Shown: positions 1-6,296 of the stretch, in pieces
How the letters are laid out: each line of letters starts with the position of its first letter
Position numbering within the stretch: the stretch's first letter is position 1
Source of the DNA: Phycisphaera mikurensis NBRC 102666
GTDB lineage: Bacteria > Planctomycetota > Phycisphaerae > Phycisphaerales > SM1A02
Assembly: GCA_945870475.1 (NCBI GenBank)
Contig: CAMBSR010000116.1
Coordinates: 1-7,080 of the forward strand
Length of the DNA: 7,080 nucleotides
Direction of reading: 5' to 3'
Program-made: the position numbers and the translations under genes
The notes under the pieces: generated by a model
Told to the model about the DNA's origin: nothing
Database searches by the model: none
The model's input: only the letters and a program-made list of their open reading frames with translations

Positions 1-1073
1 CGGGCCGCCTCGATGAGCGGGTGGTTCGGCGGCACCAGGCGCTGCTTGCCGGCCGCGTGCAGCAGGTCGACGTCGCCGAAGACATTGCCCTGGCGCATCA
101 CCATGCGTCCGCGCTTGCCTTCCATCAGCGTCTTGATGGCGTGGTAGCCGAAGTGCGTGGCCAGGATGCGGTCTGCGGGGATGGGCCCGCCGCCGCGCTG
201 GATGTGGCCCAGCGCGCTTGCGCGCGTCTCCACGCCGGTGCGCTTGGCGATCTCGTCCGCCACCCAGCGGCCGATGCCGCCGAGGCGGATCGGGTCGGGC
301 GAGGTGTGGTCGACGCGGTCGACCATCTGCTTGCCTTCACGCGGGCGGGCGCCCTCGGCGGCCACGATGATGGCGAAGCCCGGGCCCTTCTTCATGCGGA
401 AATCGATGTTCTCGCAGACGTGGTCGAGGTCGAACGGGATCTCGGGAAGCAGGATGATGTCGCTGCCGCTCGCCACGCCGGAAGTCAGCGCGATCCATCC
501 CGCGTTGCGTCCCATGACCTCGCACACCATCACGCGGTGGTGGCTGTCGGCCGTGGAATGCAGCTTGTCGAGCGCCTCGGTGGCGGTGTTCACGGCGGTG
601 AGGAACCCGAAGGTGATCTCCGACCCGACGATGTCGTTGTCGATGGTCTTCGGCACGCCGATGATGTTGATGCCGGCTTCCACCAGCGGGGCCGCGGCGG
701 CCATGGTGCCGTCGCCGCCGATCACGATGATGGCGTCGAGCTCGTGGCGCCGCGCGGTGTCCACGCATCGGCCGATCACGTCCTCGAAGACCGGGCCGGT
801 CACCGGGTCCACGCGCACGCAGTACCTGCGCGGGTTGCAGCGGTTGTTCGAACCCAGGATGGTGCCGCCGCGGGTCAGGATGCCGCTCACGTCAAGCGCG
901 CTGAGCGGGCGCACGCGGTCCTCGATCAGGCCCTGGAAGCCGTCCTCGATCCCCATCACCTCGATGCCGTACTTCCAGATGGCGGTCTTGGTGACGGCAC
1001 GGATGACCGCATTGAGTCCGGGGCAGTCGCCGCCGCCAGTGAGAACGCCGATTCGCTTGATGTTGTGTGGCAT
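1..1073 (-). CDS. pfkA: 6-phosphofructokinase, probably ATP-dependent, group III type (3' end outside window)
   Basis: Phosphorylates fructose 6-phosphate to fructose 1,6-bisphosphate in the cytoplasm, the committed step of glycolysis. The visible 357 residues start MPHNIKRIGVLTGGGDCPGL, with the nucleotide-binding Gly-rich loop at residues 9-21. GGDGT lies at 119-123, PKTIDND at 141-147 (D145 matches the catalytic Asp127 of E. coli PfkA), a MGRNAGW motif follows, and LGHIQRGG is near the C-terminal third. The residue matching E. coli 104 is Gly122 and that matching 124 is Lys142. Gly at the first site favours ATP; Lys at the second is usual in pyrophosphate-dependent and group III enzymes. 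The fragment ends at NHPLIEAAR, and family lengths (about 340-365) suggest only a short C-terminal piece is missing. The start is the ATG at 1073. No Shine-Dalgarno motif precedes it. It is divergent from lysS across 58 bases. The family is very secure; phosphoryl donor is inferred. Confidence 0.95.
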   Translation of the reverse strand, partial: MPHNIKRIGVLTGGGDCPGLNAVIRAVTKTAIWKYGIEVMGIEDGFQGLIEDRVRPLSALDVSGILTRGGTILGSNNRCNPRRYCVRVDPVTGPVFEDVIGRCVDTARRHELDAIIVIGGDGTMAAAAPLVEAGINIIGVPKTIDNDIVGSEITFGFLTAVNTATEALDKLHSTADSHHRVMVCEVMGRNAGWIALTSGVASGSDIILLPEIPFDLDHVCENIDFRMKKGPGFAIIVAAEGARPREGKQMVDRVDHTSPDPIRLGGIGRWVADEIAKRTGVETRASALGHIQRGGGPIPADRILATHFGYHAIKTLMEGKRGRMVMRQGNVFGDVDLLHAAGKQRLVPPNHPLIEAA

Positions 1074-1081
1074 GAGTGGGT

Positions 1082-1096
1082 CGGGGTAAAGCCCCG
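1082..1096. repeat. Perfect 5-bp-stem GC inverted repeat in the pfk leader
   Basis: CGGGG (1082-1086) and CCCCG (1092-1096) flank the five-base spacer TAAAG. On the minus strand this sits 8 bases before the pfk start codon, where a Shine-Dalgarno site would normally be, so it could form a small hairpin at the start of the pfk message or be half of the divergent control region. A 5-bp GC stem is short and can arise by chance in DNA this rich in G+C. Confidence 0.4.
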
Positions 1097-1102
1097 CAAG
1101 CA

Positions 1103-1129
1103 TAGCGATTCCCGCGCAGGGAACCGCTA
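1103..1129. promoter_or_regulatory. 27-base imperfect palindrome in the pfk-lysS divergent region
   Basis: The arms TAGCGATTCCC (1103-1113) and GGGAACCGCTA (1119-1129) pair at 10 of 11 positions around the spacer GCGCA. The right arm contains the probable lysS ribosome binding site and ends two bases before the lysS ATG. The left arm abuts a weak minus-strand -10-like hexamer, TATGCT (1104 to 1099), about 26 bases upstream of the pfk start. Two readings are possible: a dimeric repressor operator controlling one or both genes, or a hairpin in the lysS leader that hides the ribosome binding site. The repeat itself is directly seen; the role is inference, and no regulator is encoded in the window. 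Confidence 0.5.
1118..1123 (+). promoter_or_regulatory. Probable lysS ribosome binding site, inside the palindrome
   Basis: AGGGAA lies 8 bases before the ATG at 1132 and supports that start over the in-frame ATG at 1171. All but its first base falls in the right arm of the 1103-1129 inverted repeat, so folding of the leader would occlude it. Confidence 0.5.
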
Positions 1130-1131
1130 CG

Positions 1132-2748
1132 ATGGCCCGGAATCCCGTGACCACGAACTCGACTCCCGCGATGCAGCCCACACCCGACGCAAACCAGCAG
1201 CCGACGCCCGAGGACGAGGGCGCACTCGTCGCAGCCCGACGCGCGAAGCTGGAACAATTCCGCGGAACGATGGGCATCGAGCCCTACGGCCGCCGCGTCG
1301 ACGAACTCGACACCGCCGCCGCCGCCCGCGCGCGCTTCGACGAGTCCGCGCACGCGGAATTCGAAGCATGCCAGCAGGCCCGAAAGGCCGACCCCGCCGC
1401 CGCCGTGGTGGACCGCCGCGCCGGCGTGCGCATCGCCGGCCGCGTGATGCAGCACCGCGACCTCGGCAAGCTGGTGTTCTTCTGGCTGCGCGATTCCTCC
1501 GGCGACCTCCAGGTCACCGTGAGCAAGGCCAACGTCCCCGAGTCCACGTTCGCGCTTGCCAAGGCGCTCGACTACGGCGACATCGTGGTGGCCGAAGGCC
1601 CCATCGGCCGCACCAACAAGGGCGAGACGTGCATCTGGGCGTCCGCCATGGAGCTCGCCACCAAGAGCCTCGCGCCGCCGCCCGGCAAGTGGCACGGCCT
1701 CGAGGACGCCGAGATCCGCTACCGCAAGCGCTACGTCGACATGTACTCCAACCCGGAGACGGTGCGCGCGTTCGAGCAGCGCTCGCGCATCGTGAGCCTG
1801 GTGCGCCGCTTCATGGAGTCGCGCGGCTACCTCGAGGTGGAGACCCCGATGATGCAGCCGATCGCCGGCGGCGCCGCGGCGCGTCCCTTCGTGACCAAGC
1901 ACAACGCGCTCGACATGGAGCTCTTCCTGCGCATCGCGCCGGAGCTCTACCTCAAGCGCCTGATGGTGGGCGGCATGCGCAAGGTCTTCGAGATCAACCG
2001 CAACTTCCGCAACGAGGGCGTGGACCGCAGCCACAACCCGGAGTTCACCGCCATGGAGGCGTACCAGGCCTTCGGCGACTACATGACCATGCTCGAGATG
2101 GTCGAGAGCCTCGTGCACCACGTGGCGTGCGCCATGGCCGGCTGCCCCGAAGGCGGCGATGGCCCGGTGCTTCCCTTCGGTTCCATGCAGATCGACTACC
2201 GCAAGCCCTTCGAGCGCGTGCGCTACGAGGACCTCTTCCAGCGCGCGTTCGGCTTCGACATGCGCGACGAGGCGAAGGTCCGCGCGGCGGGCAAGGAGCA
2301 CCATGTGGAGAAGTGGGCCACGCTCGACCACTGGCTCCTCGTGAACGAGCTCTTCGAGGAGAAGGCCGAGTCGCTCATCGACCCGCAGCGCCCGACGTTC
2401 GTTCTGGATTACCCGAGCGCCATCAGCCCGCTCACGCGCCCCAACCGCGCGCATCCGGAGATCGCCGAGCGCTGGGACCTCTTCATCGCCGGCATGGAGA
2501 TCGGCCCCGCGTACACCGAGCTCAACGACCCGGACATCCAGCTCGCCAAGTTCACCGAGCAGCTTGCCGGCGCCGACGACGAGGAAAGCACCTTCCGCAC
2601 GCTCGACCACGACTTCGTGGAGAGCCTGCGCGTCGGCATGCCGCCAGCCGGCGGCATGGGCATGGGCATCGACCGCCTGGTGATGCTCATGACCAATTCG
2701 GAATCGATCCGCGATGTCATCCTCTTCCCGCTCATGCGCCCGCAGTGA
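1132..2748 (+). CDS. lysS: Lysyl-tRNA synthetase, class II
   Basis: Charges tRNA-Lys with lysine using ATP, in the cytoplasm as a homodimer. The 538-residue product has a proline/threonine/glutamine-rich N-terminal stretch (about 1-30), an anticodon-binding OB-fold (about 95-185, with GRVMQHRDLGK from 103) and a class II catalytic core. Motif 1 spans about 214-250 and includes GGAAARPF. Motif 2 includes RNFRNEG at 290-296 and HNPEF at 301-305. Motif 3 has GMGIDRLVM from 510 and ends FPLMRP. The PSAISPL and ELND segments match the lysine pocket and active-site region of bacterial LysRS, and alignment with E. coli LysS is good along the whole length. It is about 30 residues longer than E. coli LysS, mostly at the N-terminus. 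The start at 1132 is chosen for its upstream AGGGAA; ATG 1171 is an alternative that would remove most of the low-complexity tail. It heads the four-gene plus-strand cassette. Confidence 0.98.
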   Translation: MARNPVTTNSTPAMQPTPDANQQPTPEDEGALVAARRAKLEQFRGTMGIEPYGRRVDELDTAAAARARFDESAHAEFEACQQARKADPAAAVVDRRAGVRIAGRVMQHRDLGKLVFFWLRDSSGDLQVTVSKANVPESTFALAKALDYGDIVVAEGPIGRTNKGETCIWASAMELATKSLAPPPGKWHGLEDAEIRYRKRYVDMYSNPETVRAFEQRSRIVSLVRRFMESRGYLEVETPMMQPIAGGAAARPFVTKHNALDMELFLRIAPELYLKRLMVGGMRKVFEINRNFRNEGVDRSHNPEFTAMEAYQAFGDYMTMLEMVESLVHHVACAMAGCPEGGDGPVLPFGSMQIDYRKPFERVRYEDLFQRAFGFDMRDEAKVRAAGKEHHVEKWATLDHWLLVNELFEEKAESLIDPQRPTFVLDYPSAISPLTRPNRAHPEIAERWDLFIAGMEIGPAYTELNDPDIQLAKFTEQLAGADDEESTFRTLDHDFVESLRVGMPPAGGMGMGIDRLVMLMTNSESIRDVILFPLMRPQ

Positions 2749-2767
2749 ATCCGGAACGCCTCGCGTG

Positions 2768-4327
2768 ATGCTTGCAGGCATCCTCGCGTGCGTGGCCGGC
2801 GTGGCGTTGCCTGTGGCGCACGCCCAGGCACCTGCGGCGTCCCCGCGGGCGGCGGCCGCGCAGGTGGTCGAGGATCGCTGGTACCGCCTCTCGCTCGGCG
2901 GGCAGCCGTGCGGCTGGTTCCACGACGCACTCGAGCGTGAGGGCGACATCTATCGCAGCATCACCGAGACCGAGATGACCGTCGGCCGCATGGGGCAGGG
3001 CGTCACCATCCGCACACGCACGCAGTTCGAGGAGTCGGCGCGGGGCGAGCCCCTGCGCGCCGTGATCCGCAAGGATTCCGGGGCGGCGCCCGTGACCTCC
3101 ACGTGGACCTTCGGTGCGGGCGGCATCGACATCGTCGAGGAGCAGGCCGGCCGGCGCACCACGCAGCATCGACCGCTTCCGCCCGCAGGCTGGCTGGCCC
3201 CGCGTGCCGCCGACGAGTTCGTGCGTCATCGCCTGGCGTCCGGCGCGAAGGAGCTCCGCTACGTCACGCTGGATCCGGAGAGCGGTCCCGAGGCCGTGGC
3301 GGTGCAGAGCGTCCTGAAGGGGCAGGCCCAGACGCAGTTGGATGGCCGCACGGTGTCCGTCACCGAGTGGAGCACCAAGACATCGCTCATGGAGCGGCCC
3401 TCGACCGAATGGATCGCCTCCGACGGGGTCCTGGTGCGCAGCAGCACCGACCTCGGTGTCGGGATGCTCGAATCGATGCTCACCACGCGCGCCGCCGCCA
3501 CCGCCAAGGTCGCGCCGGTGGAGGTGATGGCTCGCACGTTCATCATGCTGACGTCCGATGGCCGCGCGCTGTCTGGCTCGCGCCGTGCGGAGCTGGCCAT
3601 GCGCGCCACGGACGGCATGCTCAGCGAGATCCCGAGTGCCGGCGCACAGGTCTTCACGCGCACCGGCACCGGTTCCGCCACCGTCACGGTGGATGCCGAT
3701 GCCGGCTCCGTCGCTTCCGAGGCGGACCGTGCCGATCCGCGCTTCAGGCGCGCCAGCGTCATGGCCGATGCCGACGATCCTGCCATCCGCGCCATCGCCG
3801 AAAAGGCGCTCGCCGGCTGCGCGCCGCTCCCGCTCGCCCGCGCCGACGCGCTGCGGTCCGCGGTGTTCCGCCACATTTCCCGCAAGAATCTGGCCAGCGG
3901 CTTCGCCACCGCCAGCGAGGCCGCCAAGACGAAGGCCGGCGATTGCACCGAGCACGCCGTCCTCCTCTGCGCTCTCCTGCGCACGCAGGGCATCCCCGCG
4001 CGCGTCGGCTCCGGGCTTCTCTATGTGCCCGAGGCGGGCGGCATCCGCAACGCCTACGGCTGGCACATGTGGACGCAGGCGATCATCGACGGCAAGTGGA
4101 TCGACCTCGACGCCGTGCTGCCGCCGGACGGGCCGCGCTTCGATGCATCGCACCTCCTCACCGGCTGGAGCGCCGCGGATGGCGCGTCGCTCGACACCGA
4201 CCTCGCCCGCATCGTTGACCTGATGGGCGACACGGAGATCGATGTCCGCTCGATCAATGGCAAGCCCGTCGCGGTGCCTGCCACTGCGCCGTCTGCCACT
4301 GCGCCTTCGTCGGAGAAGCCCCGGTGA
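2768..4327 (+). CDS. Secreted transglutaminase-like (papain-fold) domain protein
   Basis: A 519-residue product predicted to be exported. Residues 1-19 form a hydrophobic signal-like segment ending AHA before Q20, a plausible signal peptidase I site. Residues about 30-330 look beta-rich, with no domain I can name securely; they recall the lipid-binding-like N-terminal regions often fused to such cores. The transglutaminase-like core lies at about 365-455, with Cys393 in AGDCTEHAVLL, His433 in GWHMWTQ and Asp448 in WIDLDAVLP, so the triad is complete. The tail ends in a short ATAPS repeat and EKPR. The family covers proteases, cross-linkers and other acyl-transfer enzymes, so substrate and reaction are unknown. 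It starts 19 bases after lysS and overlaps nnrD by 4 bases. Start is uncertain: GTG 2765 sits 8 bases after GGAA (2753-2756), and ATG 2714 would overlap lysS by 35 bases but add an arginine-bearing n-region lacking in the chosen version. Confidence 0.88.
   Translation: MLAGILACVAGVALPVAHAQAPAASPRAAAAQVVEDRWYRLSLGGQPCGWFHDALEREGDIYRSITETEMTVGRMGQGVTIRTRTQFEESARGEPLRAVIRKDSGAAPVTSTWTFGAGGIDIVEEQAGRRTTQHRPLPPAGWLAPRAADEFVRHRLASGAKELRYVTLDPESGPEAVAVQSVLKGQAQTQLDGRTVSVTEWSTKTSLMERPSTEWIASDGVLVRSSTDLGVGMLESMLTTRAAATAKVAPVEVMARTFIMLTSDGRALSGSRRAELAMRATDGMLSEIPSAGAQVFTRTGTGSATVTVDADAGSVASEADRADPRFRRASVMADADDPAIRAIAEKALAGCAPLPLARADALRSAVFRHISRKNLASGFATASEAAKTKAGDCTEHAVLLCALLRTQGIPARVGSGLLYVPEAGGIRNAYGWHMWTQAIIDGKWIDLDAVLPPDGPRFDASHLLTGWSAADGASLDTDLARIVDLMGDTEIDVRSINGKPVAVPATAPSATAPSSEKPR
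4278..4305 (+). repeat. Short tandem repeat encoding ATAPS twice
   Basis: The 13-base unit CTGCCACTGCGCC occurs at 4278-4290 and again at 4293-4305, a 15-base period that keeps frame. It encodes two copies of ATAPS in the flexible tail of the transglutaminase-like protein. It is probably a small in-frame duplication in an unconstrained linker. Confidence 0.65.
4312..4317 (+). promoter_or_regulatory. Ribosome binding site for nnrD
   Basis: GGAGAA within the last codons of the preceding gene lies 6 bases before the GTG at 4324. It is the clearest Shine-Dalgarno match in the cassette and fixes the non-ATG start. Confidence 0.6.
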
Positions 4328-5232
4328 GCGAGCCGCTCCCGCCGCTTCCCGTACGCGATCCCGCGGGCCACAAGGGCACCTTCGGCACCGTCTGCGTGAT
4401 CGGCGGCCACGCGGCACACCCCACCACCATGCTGGGAAGCGTGGTCCTTGCCTCGCTCGGCGCGTTGCGCGCCGGCGCAGCGCTCTGCATCGCGGCGGCG
4501 CCGGAACCGCTCGTTCCCTCGATCCTCGCGGCAAATCCCTCGGCCACCGGACTGCCGCTCGCAGTCGACGGGGAAGGGCACCTCGTGCCCCACGCCGTTG
4601 CGGCAGCGATCGACGAGCACGCGCGGCGCGCGGACGTCTTCGTCATCGGCCCCGGCCTCGGCACCGGATTTCCGGAGGAGCAGGTGACCGTGCGCCTCCT
4701 CTCGCAGGACGACGGTCGCCCGGTGGTGGTCGATGCCGATGCGCTCAACTGCCTCGCCGCCACGCCGCGCTTCGACCTCGACCTGCGCGCTCCGATCGTG
4801 CTGACGCCGCATCCCGGCGAATACGCGCGGCTCGCCAAGGCGCTCTCCATCGACGCCGATCCCATCGATCCCGTCGCGCGACCGCACGCGGCGGAACGCC
4901 TCGCGCAGCGCCTCGGCTGCGTGGTGGTCCTCAAGGGCCACGGCACCGTGGTCTCGGACGGGCACCGCACCTGGACCTGCGCGCACGGCAACGATGCGCT
5001 GGCCGTCGGCGGCAGCGGCGACGTCCTCTCCGGCGTGGTGGCGGGGCTCCTCGCGCAGTTCGGCCCGAAGCTCGGTCTCTACGACTGCGCACGGCTCGCC
5101 GTGGAGGCGCACGCCATTGCCGGCGAGCGCTGGGCGGCGCGCGCGGGCGGTACCGCCGGGATGCTGGCTGCCGAACTTGCAGCGGAGATTCCCGGCGCAC
5201 TCGGCACGCTGCGTACACTCGCGCGTCCATGA
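4324..5232 (+). CDS. nnrD: ADP-dependent (S)-NAD(P)H-hydrate dehydratase
   Basis: Repairs damaged NADH and NADPH: it dehydrates the S form of NAD(P)H hydrate at the expense of ADP (bacterial type), a cytoplasmic metabolite-repair reaction. The 302-residue protein is a single ribokinase-fold YjeF C-terminal type domain. Seen in order: HKGTFG (16-21) then VIGG, GPGLG (109-113), DADALN (137-142), LTPHPGE (160-166), LKGHGT (203-208) and the family signature GNDALAVGGSGDVLSG (222-237) with the anion-hole glycines and Asp233. There is no attached NnrE epimerase domain, unlike the fused E. coli protein, so the epimerase would have to be encoded elsewhere. Start is GTG 4324, supported by GGAGAA upstream. 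The start overlaps the previous stop (GTGA) and the stop overlaps the next start (ATGA), implying translational coupling. A generic sugar or hydroxymethylpyrimidine kinase is less likely because the signature is that of the dehydratase. Confidence 0.95.
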   Translation: MSEPLPPLPVRDPAGHKGTFGTVCVIGGHAAHPTTMLGSVVLASLGALRAGAALCIAAAPEPLVPSILAANPSATGLPLAVDGEGHLVPHAVAAAIDEHARRADVFVIGPGLGTGFPEEQVTVRLLSQDDGRPVVVDADALNCLAATPRFDLDLRAPIVLTPHPGEYARLAKALSIDADPIDPVARPHAAERLAQRLGCVVVLKGHGTVVSDGHRTWTCAHGNDALAVGGSGDVLSGVVAGLLAQFGPKLGLYDCARLAVEAHAIAGERWAARAGGTAGMLAAELAAEIPGALGTLRTLARP

Positions 5233-6248
5233 GCCAGGCAACAACCCAGCCCTCCGGACCCGGCGCACCGCGCCCGCATGTCCCGGTCGACCAGATCCGC
5301 GCGCACACCTACGTGGATGGCGTCTACTCCATCGTGAACCCGCAGGTCGGCACGGCCAAGAACGGCAAGCACTTCCTCAAGGGCATCATCCGCGATGCCA
5401 CCGGGGAACTGGCCATCCGCCAGTGGACCTTCGACGAATCGCAGCTCGGCGAGCTCGCCGCCACCGGCTTCGTATGGCTCGGCGGCCAGGCGCAGGAATA
5501 CAACGGGCAGGTGCAGATCGTGGTCGACTCGATCAGCGCCGTCGAGGTGGATGTGGAGGACCTGAAGCGACTGCTTCCCGCATCGCGCAAGGACATCCCG
5601 GTGATGGAGGACGAGCTCCGCCGCATCATGGGCTCGCTCTCGCACCCGGCCATGCGCGCGCTGGCCGACGCATACCTCTCCAACGAGGCCTTCATGGCCC
5701 GCGTTCGCCAGGCGCCTGCCGCGGTGAGCGTGCACCACGCGTGGATCGGCGGCCTGCTCGAGCACACGCTCCAGCTCCTCAACCTGGCGGAAGTGATGCT
5801 TCCCCTCTATCCCGGGCTCAACCGGGACCTGGTGCTCATGGGCCTCTTCCTCCACGACCTCGGCAAGACCTCCGAGCTCACGTGGGAACGCGGATTCGCC
5901 TACACGACCGAGGGAAACCTGATCGGCCACACCGTGAAGGGCGTCATCATGCTCAGCGCCATGGCCAACAAGATCAGCCGCGACGAGGCCACGCGCCTGC
6001 CCGCGGATGCGCTCCTTGTCCTGCAGCACATCGTGCTCAGCCACCACGGCTCGCTCGAGTTCGGCGCGGCCAAGGTGCCATCGACGCCCGAAGCCATCTT
6101 CGTGGCCATGCTCGACAACCTCGATGCCAAGACCACCGTGGCCATCCACGCGGTGCAGCGCGAGAAGACCATCGGCCCCGGCCAGGATTTCACCGATCGC
6201 GTGTGGAGCCTGGATACCCGGCTCTTCCGTCCCGATCCTCTGGCCTGA
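5229..6248 (+). CDS. OB-fold/HD-domain 3'-5' exoribonuclease, YhaM-like
   Basis: A 339-residue protein with the two-domain plan of Bacillus YhaM (about 314 residues): an N-terminal OB-fold nucleic-acid-binding domain (about 24-115) followed by a metal-dependent HD domain (about 160-310). HD-domain ligand candidates are H179 in GGLLEHT, the H209-D210 pair in FLHDLGK, H234 in GHTVKG, H272 in LSHHGS and D299 in DNLDAKT. The surrounding HHAWIGGLLEH and LHDLGK segments are characteristic of YhaM. By family it would degrade single-stranded RNA, and possibly DNA, from the 3' end with divalent metal. The first 20 residues are low complexity (Pro, Gly, Thr) and may be disordered. Start is ATG 5229, overlapping the nnrD stop by ATGA; no Shine-Dalgarno site is seen, so translation probably depends on coupling. 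A much longer upstream open frame exists but is the out-of-frame shadow of nnrD. Another HD hydrolase activity cannot be excluded from sequence alone. Confidence 0.9.
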   Translation: MSQATTQPSGPGAPRPHVPVDQIRAHTYVDGVYSIVNPQVGTAKNGKHFLKGIIRDATGELAIRQWTFDESQLGELAATGFVWLGGQAQEYNGQVQIVVDSISAVEVDVEDLKRLLPASRKDIPVMEDELRRIMGSLSHPAMRALADAYLSNEAFMARVRQAPAAVSVHHAWIGGLLEHTLQLLNLAEVMLPLYPGLNRDLVLMGLFLHDLGKTSELTWERGFAYTTEGNLIGHTVKGVIMLSAMANKISRDEATRLPADALLVLQHIVLSHHGSLEFGAAKVPSTPEAIFVAMLDNLDAKTTVAIHAVQREKTIGPGQDFTDRVWSLDTRLFRPDPLA

Positions 6249-6255
6249 CGCGGCT

Positions 6256-6267
6256 CGCGCATGCGCG
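6256..6267. repeat. Perfect 12-base palindrome after the YhaM-like gene
   Basis: CGCGCATGCGCG reads the same on both strands and begins 7 bases after the stop codon of the plus-strand operon. It has no spacer, so it is a poor RNA hairpin; a protein-binding or modification site, or chance in GC-rich sequence, are all possible. Confidence 0.45.
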
Positions 6268-6268
6268 T

Positions 6269-6292
6269 GCGCGCGGTGCGGCCTCCGCGCGC
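6269..6292. terminator. Possible bidirectional terminator hairpin between convergent genes
   Basis: GCGCGCGG (6269-6276) and CCGCGCGC (6285-6292) form a perfect 8-bp GC stem with an 8-base loop. It sits midway between the stop codons of two convergent genes (6248 and 6297), where a shared terminator is expected. There is no T-run on either side, so it is not a classical intrinsic terminator; it may slow polymerase or protect 3' ends. Confidence 0.4.
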
Positions 6293-6296
6293 GGTG

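Noticed and set aside
1057..1092. Sigma-70-like promoter for lysS (TTGATG with TAAAGC)
   Set aside because: The spacing is about 24 bases and the -10 match is only three of six, so it is not distinguishable from chance.
1074..1131. T-box or lysine riboswitch in the lysS leader
   Set aside because: The whole intergenic region is 58 bases, far too short for either RNA, and the conserved T-box sequence is absent.
21..2768. A 915-codon open frame on the plus strand covering pfk and lysS
   Set aside because: It is antisense to pfk in its first third and out of frame with lysS afterwards. Its translation is low-complexity His/Arg/Ala/Gly, and both true genes have full-length family motifs.
2783..2791. 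Possible lipoprotein lipobox (ILAC) in the signal segment of the transglutaminase-like protein
   Set aside because: The Cys is only residue 8 from the chosen start, and even from the upstream start the hydrophobic stretch before it is too short. The later AHA site fits signal peptidase I better.
892..2949. A 685-codon open frame on the minus strand opposite lysS
   Set aside because: The translation is a repetitive Ala/His/Val/Glu/Leu composition typical of the antisense of GC-rich genes, with no recognisable domain, and it runs across the lysS stop and into the next gene.
2732..4534. A 600-codon minus-strand open frame opposite the transglutaminase-like gene
   Set aside because: It is an Arg/Gly/His-rich shadow crossing a gene junction. 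The plus-strand reading has a signal peptide and a complete catalytic triad.
4242..5228. Upstream in-frame extension of the YhaM-like gene
   Set aside because: The frame is open from 4242, but this part is arginine-rich out-of-frame sequence of nnrD. Homology to the OB-HD family begins just after the ATG at 5229.
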